Positions 22,635 through 34,437 of a stretch of DNA of 64,000 nt are shown here, in pieces. Position 1 is the first letter of the stretch. Each line of letters starts with the position of its first letter. The position numbers and the translations under genes are program-made. Where the stretch lies: contig JAAOMT010000659.1 of the NCBI GenBank assembly GCA_016748015.1, forward strand, positions 124,001-188,000. The letters are read 5' to 3'. This stretch comes from Geosiphon pyriformis. Taxonomy: Eukaryota; Glomeromycota; Glomeromycetes; Archaeosporales; Geosiphonaceae. The notes below the pieces were generated by a model that was not told the DNA's origin, ran no database searches, and worked only from the letters and a program-made list of their open reading frames with translations.

Positions 22635-23097
22635 ATGGTTCCTGAGCTCAAAAAAATTAAAGAAGCTTTAGCTTGTAAGACTGAACTCCCTAAAACAGGG
22701 GAGTGAACACTAAACAACACTCAGGAATAAAAAAAAAAACTTCTGCCAGTATGTTGGTTCTACAAAATTGGTGAACAACTAAATTTAAAGACACTATATA
22801 AAGACCTCAGCCAGAAAAATTTTAGCAAAGAAGCAATACAACAAGTAAAAAAATTCATAGGAAAAAACAATCTGACTCTACATTACAAAGCAGCATATTA
22901 ACTATATGCCACTTTCTAATATTATTCAAACATATTGTTGTATGGATTTATAAAGACTATAACAGTTAACAATATAAGACAAATAACCAATTAACAGTTT
23001 AAAGACCTACAAAGAACAATATTTGATCCAACCATTGAACACTACATAAATGAAGCTATAATAACAGATACATATAATTTCATAGGAGCTCAATTTT

Positions 23098-23110
23098 AAA
23101 AAGAGAGAGA
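23098..23110 (+). other. polypurine tract of the gypsy element
   Basis: AAAAAGAGAGAGA is followed by TAA and then the 3' LTR start (TATTACC, from TGTTACC). It stands where plus-strand DNA synthesis is primed. Confidence 0.75.
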
Positions 23111-23113
23111 TAA

Positions 23114-23716
23114 TATTACCTGAGTAGAAAAACCAATCCAAAGTTATGAAAAAACATGACCAAAACAGAACATAATACAAAATAGCATACAATAATATTG
23201 GATAACACATTATAATTGAGGATAACATAGGATAATATATTATAACATAGAATAACACAGAATAACATGTAATAACACCAAATAACATGTTATAACATAA
23301 AATAATTAGTACTAACATAGAAAAACGAAGCAATTACAGAAATAACAAAGCAATAGTTACCAATAATGGAACAATCAGAAAGCAATTCTATAAAACCAAA
23401 AGAATATATAAAAACGAGTAGTTGAGAAAAGTAGAAAAACATCTAGATATGAATTACTAAATAAGAATCAAATATCTATATCTTTTTATCATTTATTCTA
23501 TTTTATATTCATCTTCTAAAATAAATCAATTATTAAGAAATCAGAATTATGAATTTATGTTTTTGAACTTTGTGGAATTTATGTAAATTAATCATTGTTT
23601 TATACCTTTATTCCAGGACAGATGCTCTTAGTATAATCATCTTGAACTATTAACAATTTGGACCAATTACTCTTGATTACAGCAATTGACAATACTAATT
23701 TATTTTTTCTTTTATT

Positions 23717-23751
<35 letters not shown>

Positions 23752-24137
23752 GTGAAGTCGCAACATAGTAAAATTAACTGTTTGAAAATAGACTTCATGA
23801 TAGTCTGGTAAAAAAAGGAAGCTTTCTCTAAGTTTTGGATATTAATATTATCTTGTTAGCTTATCAGAATAGTGAAAAAACAATGTCAAATTCTAATAAC
23901 TGTACTTGTTAGCTCAGAAAAAATAGCTTACATTTATAAGAAATTACAAACAGTGAAAGCCAAATCTCTGTGCTTTATAACCAAAGAACTTAATAAGTAA
24001 AATCACCACTAGTAAATAAGATCTTTAAAGACTAATAAGCAAGACTAAGCTGGTGGAATTATGTGAAAGACACATTATCAATAATTAAGAACACCAAACA
24101 TTATTATTACCCTATTCTACCAAGTTTACCCATAACA
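23114..24137 (+). repeat. 3' LTR of the gypsy element
   Basis: Direct-orientation partner of 12986-14002. It opens TATTACC (G to A change from TGTTACC) and ends CATAACA. After it LINE-B resumes at a point homologous to LINE-A 5485-5500. Differences from the 5' LTR are scattered and largely transitions, so the insertion is not recent. Confidence 0.9.
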
Positions 24138-26479
24138 CTGCCAAGCAATTCCCAACTCAAATAGTGTTATCCACAAAGACACCAGCTGTAAAAAAGAAAG
24201 TTCTGCCACCTTTAGGATCAATTTTACTGGTTCTTGTAAAAAATTTCAAACTCAATCTGTAATTATACAATTGCTCATGTCTTTTGACTTCATAAAGCAA
24301 AGGATCATAGAAGATTCTTCACAGCAATGATAAAAAGACTTTTTCTTAATCTAACTCATCATAAACAATATAACTATCAATCAGTTTAAAGTTCATTATT
24401 ATTTAATTGGTCTGATTATTGTGTATGTTCCCAAAAAATTTTATAAAACAGGAGCACATCTTAATTCTAATTAAATTGTTCTACAAATAGGACCATCTAA
24501 CTGAGTTATAGGTCTTTTGCATATCTTAGAAAACCAACCACAGCTCTTTGTTTTTTTAAGCACATCCTCAATAATAGAGCCAATGGCAAAAATTAGAGTC
24601 TGAGTAGACATACTCTTTAAAACTGAGAAATTATTATTATAAAAGATATTATACTTACTGCAAGCCAAAAATATTCTGTTAAAAAAAATTTTAAACAGTA
24701 TCTTCCTGGCTGTTTCAATTAATATTATAAGTTTAATATTGGTAAATGTTCTTTCTTAATTATATGGCTTTAGTATCATAGAAATTCAGATCTGTTCTTA
24801 CCATAAAGAAACTGCGCCCAACACTAAACATGCATTAAGAATATCCAACAAACTATCTAGAACTTGAGCATCTCTATGCTTTCAAAGCTCATTAAGAATA
24901 CCAAAAATGCCAGCAGCTTTCCTATCAGGCAGTCTTTTGACTACTAAGAGAAACTTACCAGGTCCAATCATGTTCATAACATTTGAAAATGCATTATTAC
25001 TAATATAGTTCAAAGGAACATATTGATTAGACCAATGAGCAGACAGAGAATTGAGAGCAATCCATTTTTTTGTCCATCCTTGCATGATAATATTAACAGT
25101 AGATTTAACTTTATTAGACACCAAAATTAATTTATCATTCATTATTAGATGGTCTAGCATCACTTTCTTGAATGGCTGTTCTAAAACACTTTTAATCATG
25201 TGTTTTTTATTGGAGCAAAAGTTTTCCATGTGTTTGTTTATTGCTTTTCTGATAAACACATCTCTGGTTACTCTAGACTCATAATATTTAGACCTATGAT
25301 ACAATTTTTTGACTCTTGACAGATGTTGTAGAATACTCTTTCTGCTTTTATCATTACCAAACATTGTGCATGCTTTGGAGGCCCCCTTATTATCAAGAGT
25401 GGACCACACATTAAAAAAGTAAACAGTTTCTGATTCCTGACCTGAGCTCAAATACTTCACCAACTTGGTCACCAGTAATTCCAGCCTAAAGAACCTTAAA
25501 GACTGCTTATTTTTTAGACAACCAAAATTACTAAACCAGTGTCTAGAAAACACACTATCAATTAAGCTTACTACCACCTTTTTAAGAATTTTCCACATAG
25601 CATCTAAATTTTCAATATCTTTTGCATTATTAAATACATTCATATTTTCTAAAAACCTGTTCAAAAAACATTCCCTAAAGCATAACCACTTATCAGCATT
25701 TGTATTTTTAATTTTGAACTTTCACTTATCTCTATTAGTTTGCAAATAATCACTATTGAGACAGGCACCTAAGAGACCACTTAGTTTAACTAAAACCAAA
25801 ACAGCATTATAATTGGTGTTAAAAAAATCAGAAACAAGAACAACTTTATGACCAGCCACTGCAGATGACAAACTTTTATTCATGAAAATGTAATTAATAA
25901 TCTTTACAGCACTTCTTAAGTTGCTTCAAGTAAAAGCTTTGACCAGTGAATGTCTACTAAAGGAATTGACCAAGCCCAAATCCGAGCAGAACTTAAAACT
26001 TGCACTTTTTCTAGATCTATTTTCATTGAAATCTCCATCTAGAACTACAAATGTAGAGAAATTAACAGTTTTGGCAATAAGAAAATTGATTTTATAAGCT
26101 TGGCTGAATCTGGTCTTAGCAGAAACACCAATGTATAGACCCAAAATTACCACTGACAGCTTGCCTTTAAAAAAAAGCTGAATGAAAATAAGACAACCAG
26201 AAATTTTCTCAATTTTAAAAACATGACATGCAAAAAAATTGTTTATAATAATTGCCATTTTAGCACCAAGAAACTTTTTGTTTAAGCCAGAAGAAAATAT
26301 CCTCACCCCATTAAACTTGGTTATAATCTAAGGCTTGATATTAGACTTTAACTTTGTTTCTGTAACAATAAAAACATATTTCCAGATTCCATATGCCAAT
26401 AAATAATGTCTTTCTGCTTGGCAGGAACATTGATATCACAAACATTGTATGTAACAAATTTCCAAACTAGATCTATCAT
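24138..26479 (-). pseudogene. LINE-B ORF2, N-terminal half (endonuclease and reverse transcriptase)
   Basis: The ATG at 26479 overlaps the ORF1 stop (ATGA). The start reads MIDLVWKFVTYNV, parallel to MSDMIWKIATCNV in LINE-A. Endonuclease pieces occupy 26306-25926 (ILGLYIGVS, LDGDFNENRSRKSASF). A linker and RT fingers occupy 25664-24882 (KAINKHMENFCSNKKHMIKS, LPDRKAAGIFGILNEL). RT palm pieces occupy 24668-24471 (FSVLKSMSTQTLIFAIGSI), ending with FVDN. Frameshifts separate these blocks. It continues at 12985 beyond the gypsy element. Confidence 0.82.
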
Positions 26480-28272
26480 TGAGAAGAATAAAGAGTAGGA
26501 ACCAAACCAGCATTTTCTATTTTGGCTGAGAGGCTCATAACTGTGACAGACAGATTGTTCAGAGTTTTTTCCATTTTTGAAATAGCTAAAGAGTTAAACA
26601 TCACCATTTCCACATTAGTCCCACCACCAGTAGCCACATCTGAGTCCTTACTTATTATTATATCCACTTCTTGATTTTGTAATGAAGAGGTCACCAATGG
26701 CTGACATTCAAGACTAAGCTGGGAAACCATTGGCCCAGATGTGTCCAACCTCTTAGCCAACTTATCAATGCATTCTGCGAGGCTGACAAGATTATGCTCA
26801 AGAGTGACAAACTTATTATTCAATTTCATAAACACCATCAGAACAGGTTTTATCTCTAAAGAAGAACCATAAGCAGCTAAGCCATTATGTACAAGGAAAG
26901 GAGGAAATAAAGACCCACCAACAATCTTGGCCCAAGAGATACCACCAAAAAAAACAGAACAGAAAATTAGAGCAGACTGTCTAGCATAAATGAAAGCCAG
27001 TCTGCTTTTATTATTGTCTGACAATACTCTGTGAGATAAGCCACTAGAAAAAAATTTTCCACTCATAGAACAGTCCAATGAGATAAGACCCAATTTCCTA
27101 TACTTAGCATACTTAGTAGAATTCAGATGAGACCAGCACAAATTAACACTCCTTAAGACAGGCATAGTTCTCATAACAGCATCCAGCAAATTAGCTAAGT
27201 CAAAACAAACAACAGCACACCTGGTTTGGTTATATGTAACAGGATGTCAATTGATGACACAAGTTTTCTCACCCACAGAACCAATAAAGTCCCAGATGTC
27301 ATAAGCATTGGTGCCTATTGGCAGTATATAAAGCAATACTCAATATTGATCTCTTGTATTCCAAGATTTCTTGTCTAAATTAGTCTTAACTACCCTTATA
27401 GCATCTTTTCCAATTAAGATAAACCATTTAGCTGTGACCAAATTAGTTTGATTTGATTGGGCAAACTTTACTATAGTCTTTTGCCATAGTCCCACCAATT
27501 GCATTTTAATTAACACAACAGAACCAAACTTAGTAAGTGCAGCATATACAGCTTTAGTTGAAGTTTCAATAAGAATTTTTTTCACTATTACAGCCCAATT
27601 TGAACACATCACAGATTTTTTTAGATCAGTGTTTACCAGAATATCTGCTATTCTTGCCTTTTTTATAGTCTGTACCAGACTCAATTCAAAAGTAAATGAT
27701 GCTCTAATGATTCCAAAAATTTTTAAGAGAGTAGAAACCCCTCTCTCCTCCAAACTATTAATTTTTGAAAACAATTTTCTAAATATTGCCAACTTTTCAT
27801 GAAAAAATTTTCCAGCTACTTTGTTCAAGCCAATATTTAAATCAAATGATTTCCTAATAGACACATTAACTAGATTCTTTAGCAGTGAAGAGAAAACCAC
27901 AGAAACATCCAAAAAAATGTTATCATTATCCACATTATCCAAAAAATTAATTTTTCTCAATGGTGTACTTAAAGCCTTCTTTGTTACCAATCTTGGACCC
28001 TTTAGTATTTGGTTAGAGTTATCTTCATTAAACACACTTCTCTCCTTATAATTCATACTGGTTTCTTCAACTAGACACTTTTTTTCTATATTAACATTAT
28101 TAAATTCAGTAATATCACTAGCTTTAAACCCCTAAGAATCACCAACTGTCTTATCAGTCAAAACCACTTTATGAGCAGCACCATCTTTCAGAACACCTTT
28201 TTTTCTTTTTTTCTTAGAAGTATTATTCTTGTCAATAGCACTAACACCAAAGTCTTTAACAGACTTTTTCAT
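26476..28272 (-). pseudogene. LINE-B ORF1, two nonsense codons
   Basis: A single frame runs from MKKSVKDFGVS (28272; an in-frame ATG also at 28314) to a TGA at 26476, interrupted only at 28132 and 27340. It contains a Lys-rich N-terminus, an RRM-like segment (about 27590-27370: KKILIETSTKAVYAALTKFG, VKFAQSNQTNLV), a zinc-knuckle site that reads YAKYRKLGLISLDC where LINE-A has CAKCERLGHTFLDC (three of four ligands lost), and a C-terminal MEKTLNNLSVTVMSL helix. It is better preserved in frame than LINE-A ORF1 but chemically more eroded. The stop overlaps the ORF2 start as ATGA (26479-26476). Confidence 0.85.
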
Positions 28273-28429
28273 TACAGCAATACTACAGCCAATAGTGGTC
28301 TTATAATCAAGCAAAAAAGATTTAGATTTATCATACTGAATTATAAAAAACTTCTTTTAAAAAACTTTAGATTTTTTTTTGAAAATATTGGGATAAAGGA
28401 AAGAAAAAAGTTTTTTTAATATAGATATC

Positions 28430-28920
28430 AAGAAAAATATTTTTAATAAAAATAATTATAGCTAAAATTGTTATTTTAAAATAAAATAATTCTGAATAAA
28501 ATATATTTTCTTGAAAAAAAAGCTTTTTTTATACAACTTGTTGCAATACTAATATATAAACTTAAACTTTCTTTTTTTGCTATATTTTCAAGTTATTTTT
28601 ATAAACTATAAATAATTTTAGCTAACTATTAAGATGTTTTATAAATTTCTACAAATTTCGACAAATTTTTGAATGTTATAAAGTTTGGTGTATTGTATAA
28701 TTTAATTATCACAATTTATATATTGTATAAATCAAATTATTTATAAGATAATAATTTAAATAATTTAATAAGATAATAAGTAATAAAATTAAAATAATAA
28801 TATATGTTAATTAATAATAGAAATCATAAAGATAATTTTATACTAATTAATATTTTAAGTTTTATTAATAATAATATATACTATATATTATGTATTAAAA
28901 ACATTAACTCTACTATAAAA
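28430..28920. repeat. repeat R, right half (split copy)
   Basis: It matches 38560-38990: ATAATTCTG...AAAAAAAAGCT, TATACAA(C/T)TTGTTG(C/T)AATACTA, TTTTTATAAA(C/A)TATAAAT, CACAAATTTCGA/TACAAATTTCGA, TAATAATATATGTTAATTA, GATAATTTTAT. It takes up exactly where the left half (9975-10506) stops relative to the intact copy. Confidence 0.7.
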
Positions 28921-31900
28921 CTTAATAATTAACTTTATTTTTTACTTTATATTTTAGAATAAAACATTTTTTTACTGTTTTAGTTTTATAATATATATAA
29001 TTTTTATTTTTAAACCAGAATAAAAGAATTATTTGAATTACTAATTAAAAATTTTAACTTAAATATTAAAATAGTTTTAATAATCTTAATTTTTCTATTT
29101 TTTTTTTTTTTGATGTAAACCAATATAATAATATTAATATTTATGTAAATCAGAAATAATATAATGTGAAATATTTTTTTTACAACACAAATTATAAATT
29201 TAATTATATTCTCAATATTTTTTTGAAATGAATTAAAATTAAATAAGTTATTTTTTATAAAGCTGTCTTTATTACTATTTTCTTTAATTAATAAAATATT
29301 TATATTATTTATTATAATTTTAAAATAGCTGTTATAAATTTTACAGAAATATTTAAAGCTTATTTTTGCTTTATGCACTCATAACTAGTTTTGTTTCAAC
29401 ACTAAATCAAATAAAATTTTTTTGCAAATTTGGAAATTTATTATTTTAATATTATTTAAACTTTGCTACTTTTTTTTATAATAAAACTATAAATTTAAGT
29501 TTTTTATTTTTTTGTTTATTATATTTTATTAAGAATACTATTTAATCTATAATTAGATCCAAGTTTATTAAACAAGTATTTGCTAATAGTATTTAATTTA
29601 AAAGTTATGTTAATTAATATTTTAACTAAAATTTTTTTCAATAAAAAACTTAATAAGCATATCAAATATATTTAATAATATATATTATAAGTAAAAAATA
29701 ATTATCATTTTACTATATATTAATATAATAAATAATATTATAATATTAACAATAATTAAAACTATTTTCGATAATAATTATATATTTAAAACAATAATAA
29801 TATAATATCTTGTATTATTAAACAAGTATTAAATAAAAATATTCAAATTTTTATTTACTAATTATTAGAAATAGTAAAATTTAAAATTTAGTAAGATATT
29901 ATAAACTCAATAGCAAACTTGAATATTTTTTAATACTAATATATAAAATATATTATTAAAAGAAAAAAACTAATTTTTAATATCTTTGATACTTGTTTTA
30001 TTAATAATATCATATTTAAGTTTTTATTTTTATTTAAGTTTAATTTTAAATTGTCTAATAATAATAATAATTTTACTGTAAATATAGTAAATGAAAGCTA
30101 TTGCTCTGTAATAAAAGCAAAAAAGCATAATTAGTTATTCTTAACTTCGAAATTTTTTTGTTTAGACACTGAAATAATTGGTTTATTATTTATTATACTA
30201 TAATATTTGACTAATATTTACATGTCAATTATTATAAATATTAATAGTCAATATTATTTTTATTTTTATGTACTTTAAAAGCATAATTAATATTTGTTTT
30301 TCTTAATATATATATAATAATTCTATGACAACTTAAGAATTAATTAAGTAGTACAACATTAGTATTTTTATTTTTATTTTTTAACAAAAAAAAATTTTAT
30401 CTAATATTAATTTTTGAATCTAAATAAGCAATTTTCTTGTTTGTATTAAATTTTTTTCTATTAAAAAAATAGCCAGAATTCTTTTACTTTACTTTTATTT
30501 TTTGTATAACTAGTATAATACAAAAAATAGTCAAAATTATATTATAACTTATAGCTTAATTTGTATTAATTGATATAAAAAGTTTTTATATTTGTTAATT
30601 ATATATATAATATTATTATTATATCTATTAAATTTTGCATTAAAAAAGACTTAATAATATTATATTTATTAAGTTTTCTTGAACTTTTTTTAAGTAAAAG
30701 AATTAATCTTAAGTTTATACAATTTTTTTTATAATAAATTAAGTTAAGAATTTTTAATAATAGTAATAAGAACAAAAAAAGCCAAGTTATATGATATTTT
30801 ATTTATTTTTTTAAGTAAAAGATTGTTTTTTATAATATTTTATATAATAATTTTGATAAAATCTCTTTTTACAATATTTTCTTAAGTGCTTAGATAAAAA
30901 TGAAAACATATGCTTGTTTTTTGCTAAGTTTTAGCTATTAAAAGCATTTTTTGGCTTAATTTCTGGTTTTTTGTATTTGTTTTTTTGTTTTGCTATCTGA
31001 AAGTTTATTAACAAATTTTTTAATATAACTATTAAACTAAGATAAACTATTTTAAGGATTTAATTTGTAGTGATTTACAAATATTGTAGCAATTTTTGTT
31101 ATAGTTAATATATATTAATTAAGATAATTAAGATGTTTATATAAACTATTTTTATTTAATATATATTATAAAAATTTTTTTTGCAAATCGAAATTTTTTA
31201 TTTGTGTGGATTAATATAGCTATATTCAAAAATTAAATAGATTATAATTAATGTAATTATATTAAAAAATAGACACATAAATTTGATTTAAAGTCTTAAA
31301 ATCCATAGTTCTATATAATAAATTATTATAAATATAAATGAAATTAAAGAAAATATAACATTACTTAAAAATATTTTGGAAAAATAATTAATATATGCCA
31401 AATACATAATTATATTTTGTGTTTAGAATTAGGTAAATTAGATATATAACTCTTAAACATAACAATTTTTGCTAATTTAACCTGTTTTTTTTGTAATAAT
31501 ACTTTTTTTTATACATGTCATATGTAAAATAAGTTAATTTGTTAAATTTTTTACAAGAAATCTATAATAATCTCGATTATAAACTTTATTAATTTTAAGA
31601 ATATAAAAACAATAATAATTATCTAAAATAAATAATTTTATTTTAAAGTTTTTCAAATTAAGTATACTACTTTTATTTTTGAATTAAGTATATTACTTTT
31701 AGTTATAACTATATACTGTATATATAAATTGATAAAATAAATTGTCTAGTAAAACAAAAAAATATCTATGTAAATTATTACAATAACAATACTTAAATCA
31801 AAAATTGGCAAAATATAATAAGACTAAAATAATTTTCAAAAGTTTAACAGATTTTAACTATAAATTTGGTTATATAAAACATATATATTATAAATACTGA

Positions 31901-32139
31901 CTTGTATTTAATAATTATATTAGTGTTATGATGCAAATCATTTATAATAATCAAAAATATAGATTAGTTTGAAATTTTAAATAATGATTTTTACGTGTTT
32001 TTATTTATATAATAAAATTTTATTGGTTAATGTACATGTGTTTTTAATATATTATTTATAATAAAAAATAAAATTTTATATAATATAAAACCAAATACAG
32101 TATTACAAAGTTTGAATATTATTTAATTTGTTTAATTCT
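28921..32139. other. very AT-rich stretch, nothing recognised
   Basis: About 3.2 kb of low-complexity A/T sequence. The longest frame (29010-29378, minus, 122 codons) consists almost wholly of Ile, Lys, Asn and Phe and has no motif. I see no domain, repeat family member or RNA gene. Confidence 0.6.
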
Positions 32140-33025
32140 TTAAGAATATTATCTGAAATTCTTCTATGAAATTTATACTTTTTTATAGTATATTCTACTA
32201 ATTTTCTACTAAGACTTTTTCTATAAAGATCCATATAACACCAATATTTTTTTAAAATCGTCTAATAGTTATTAAAGATACTAATTTAAGACTTTCAGAC
32301 ACTGTTCTTTGTAATTCTTTCTATAAATAATTGCATTTATTACGTGTATATTTTTTAACAGCTTCTCAATATCTTTTAATAAAATTTAATTTGCAATAAA
32401 ATTTTGGAAATAAAATGATTTATGTTCCATACTTTTGATTAATTCTTCAATTGCATTTTTTTTACAAGAAAATCAAATTTTAAAGATATTATTCAACACG
32501 CACAACAAAAAACTCTTGAAGAATCTTTGATTTTTTCTTTGCATTTTTGGCATTCTAATACTAATTTTTTTGATGGCCATTTTTTTTGTTCTATTAATAC
32601 TTATTTAATTTTTTTAGGCAATCCTCAAAGTTTTTTATCTGAATATGTTTCTGAGAAAATCATCAATTGTAATTAATTATCTAATCTAAAAGAAGTATTT
32701 TGCATTAATAATTGCTTTTCATTTGGATTTAAATTCATCCTGCTTGCAATTAAAGTATTTTTACTAAATATTACATAATTAAAACTATTATTAACAACAA
32801 ATACAGCTGTACAATCTAGATATAATTTCTCAAAAATTGGAATTGCTTTACATTTAATTTGTTTAAGAAGATAGTCTGTTATTTAATAACCATCTTGATT
32901 TATATTAAGTTGCAAATAGCATCATGTCTCTTTTGGTATATTAGAATAATTTTCTATATCATTTTGTTGTAAATGTAAATATCTATCAATTTCAGTTAGA
33001 AATTTACTGATCATGATTAATCTTC
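32140..33025 (-). pseudogene. DDE transposase relic (IS630/Tc1-like superfamily), C-terminal part
   Basis: Read on the minus strand with several stops: IMISKFLTEIDRYL, then CKAIPIFEKLYLDCTAVFVV, NNSFNYVIFSKNTLIASRMN (normally a DN...NHA type catalytic block, here Asn for Asp), a GLPKKIK-VLIEQKKWPSKKL segment, LECQKCKEKIKDSSRVFCCA, and near 32360-32140 a YPKF.CELN-like block (FYFQNF, QIKFY after frameshifts) followed by YMDLYRKSLSRKLVEYTIKK. The PKxHCELNxIE block corresponds to the third acidic residue of the catalytic triad in this transposase group. It is cut on its 5' side by the Tc1 element at 33026. Confidence 0.65.
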
Positions 33026-33027
33026 TA

Positions 33028-34435
33028 CAGGATGTTTAAAAGTTTTTAAACAAGATTTTATTTAACAAGAATATTTATTTTTTATAAAATAAAACAAAAT
33101 AAAATAAATAATATATTTATAATTTTATAGTAATTTTCTATTAAGCTTTTAATATTTTGTTGGTTTTTCTTGTGCTATAATTACTGCTTGAATACATCAA
33201 AGCATACTATCAACTAATTTTATAATTGTTGATTTAGGAATTGCTTTCCAAGCTTTTTTAACATACTTATCAAGTTTTTTAAGAGTAGTTGGCAGTTTTT
33301 TTTTTTTACAAATATTACATTTTACTATACTCCATAAATTTTCAATTGGATTGAGATCTGGACTTTGAAGAGGCCAAGAAAGAATATGTAACTTGTTTTT
33401 GCTATAAAATTCTTTGGCAGTTTTTGATTAATGAGGTATAGCATTATTTTTTTGAAACCATCCATTGTTTTTAAGAAACATGCATTATAAAGTTAGTAAG
33501 ACATAATGATTAAGAATTTTAACATGTCTAGTACTATTTACCATTTGATATAATGATACAATTAGTCCAATGTTTTGTCATAAAAAACAAGCCCGATACA
33601 TTTGACTTGGACTATGTTTGACTGTTGCTGATACACAAGACAATTGCTATTTTTCAGATAGTTTACGCCATACTTTACTAGACTGATTGTGTTAAAATTG
33701 AGAGAAAATTGATTTGTCACTCCATAATACTTTTGCCCATTTTCAATTTGTCCAATTTTGATGTTTAATACACCAAGCAAAATGTGCTGCTATATTTGCT
33801 AATGAGATTAAAGATTTTTTTCTTGCATAATAATTTCATAATTCAATTGATTTAAGAGCATGCTGAAGAGTTCTAAGAAAAATAATTTGCTTTGTTTTTT
33901 GTTTCCAAAGAGTTTGTATATTTGCAATACATAAATGACAATTCTTTTCATTAAGTGTTACTAAATATTTAAGTCAGTGAAATTTTTGGTAAGTAAATAA
34001 ATGTGGACGTTTTGAACAAGATCTTAAATCAATTAAACCAGTTTCTTTAAATTGTTTTATTATATCCAAAACTGTTGTCAAGCTGCAATTGACTATATTA
34101 GCAATATCACGATATTTCTTGCCATGCTGTTATAATAAGCATATAGTATTACATTGAGCAATCGTTAATTCTTTTTTTGCTCCCATTTCATTTTAATAAA
34201 AATAACAAAAAAATTTTATATGCATGTTACATTTCATTTTTATAAAAAAATGAGTATGAATAAAATTGATTATGTGCATTGTGAAAAAACATTATACACG
34301 CATGTTTAAAAAATAAAAAATGCATAATTAAATAATTAACTAACTTAATTTAGTAATAAACTCGTGCTTTTCTAATTATTCAAGCATGTGGAATATTACT
34401 CCAAAGTTTGTTCGGAAACTTTTGGACACCCTCTG
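33028..34435 (-). mobile_element. Tc1/mariner element with terminal inverted repeats, decayed
   Basis: The termini are CAGGATGTTTAAAAGTTTTT at 33028 and, on the opposite strand at 34435, CAGAGGGTGTCCAAAAGTTT, an imperfect inverted repeat continuing inward (AACAA..TTT). Both ends are flanked by TA (33026-33027 and 34436-34437), the target of Tc1/mariner elements. Length is about 1.4 kb with one transposase gene on the minus strand, typical for the superfamily. Confidence 0.82.
33149..34187 (-). pseudogene. Tc1/mariner transposase, broken
   Basis: The start at 34187 (MGAKKELTIAQC) is followed by a helix-turn-helix region (KKYRDIANIVNCSLTTVLDI, SKRPHLFTYQKFH), then the DDE core: VLWSDKSIFSQF (first Asp), FQKNNAIPH (second Asp replaced by Asn) and LSWPLQSPDLNPIENLWSIV (third residue Glu, the Tc1-type SPDLNPIE.LW box, about 33325-33385). 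The frame ends near 33149. The total length of 1039 nt is not a multiple of three and there are several internal stops, so it is inactive. The enzyme would cut at the terminal repeats and insert at TA. Confidence 0.83.
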
Positions 34436-34437
34436 TA

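Larger units (their letters stand above)
21180..23097 (+). pseudogene. 3' ORF of the gypsy element, split by a solo LTR
   Basis: Downstream of integrase a frame reads SDQILQLSKQLFDTIQQFS, a Lys/Ser-rich stretch, then FERRNWQKAFSWVELEIKEV up to the target site at 21534. After the solo LTR the same reading frame resumes at 22635 (MVPELKKIKEALACKTEL), and later text reads SQKNFSKEAIQQVKKFI and IFDPTIEHYINEAI. Stops are present. The length when intact would be about 260 codons. I do not recognise the family and see no signal peptide or transmembrane segment that would suggest an envelope protein. An accessory nucleic-acid-binding or structural protein is possible. Confidence 0.5.
12986..24137 (+). 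mobile_element. full-length Ty3/gypsy LTR retrotransposon, decayed, inserted in LINE-B
   Basis: Direct LTRs at 12986-14002 and 23114-24137 flank an internal region. A primer-binding site (TGG...) lies two bases after the 5' LTR and a purine tract lies immediately before the 3' LTR. Domain order is gag with CCHC, protease, Cys-rich module, dUTPase, RT, RNase H, integrase and a 3' ORF. Protease-RT-RNase H-integrase order places it in Ty3/gypsy. The flanks TTGC (12982-12985) and CTGC (24138-24141) look like a 4-bp target duplication with one transition. Its position splits LINE-B at homologous points. A reverse solo LTR of the same family sits at 21535-22634. Numerous stops in gag and pol make it inactive. 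Confidence 0.9.
24138..28425 (-). mobile_element. LINE-B, 5' part (5' end, ORF1, endonuclease, reverse transcriptase)
   Basis: This is the other half of the LINE cut by the gypsy element. On the minus strand it has a short 5' UTR matching LINE-A up to a GAAAGAA/GAAAAAAG phrase, ORF1 (28272-26476), and ORF2 from 26479 up to the gypsy insertion. The RT catalytic motif (FVDN, 24166-24177) lies just inside the boundary. The 5' end was placed where resemblance to LINE-A stops and resemblance to repeat R (38560 onward) begins. Confidence 0.86.

Noticed and set aside
29010-29378. 122-codon frame on the minus strand
   Set aside because: Almost only Ile, Lys, Asn and Phe, no motif, in extremely AT-rich DNA; expected by chance.
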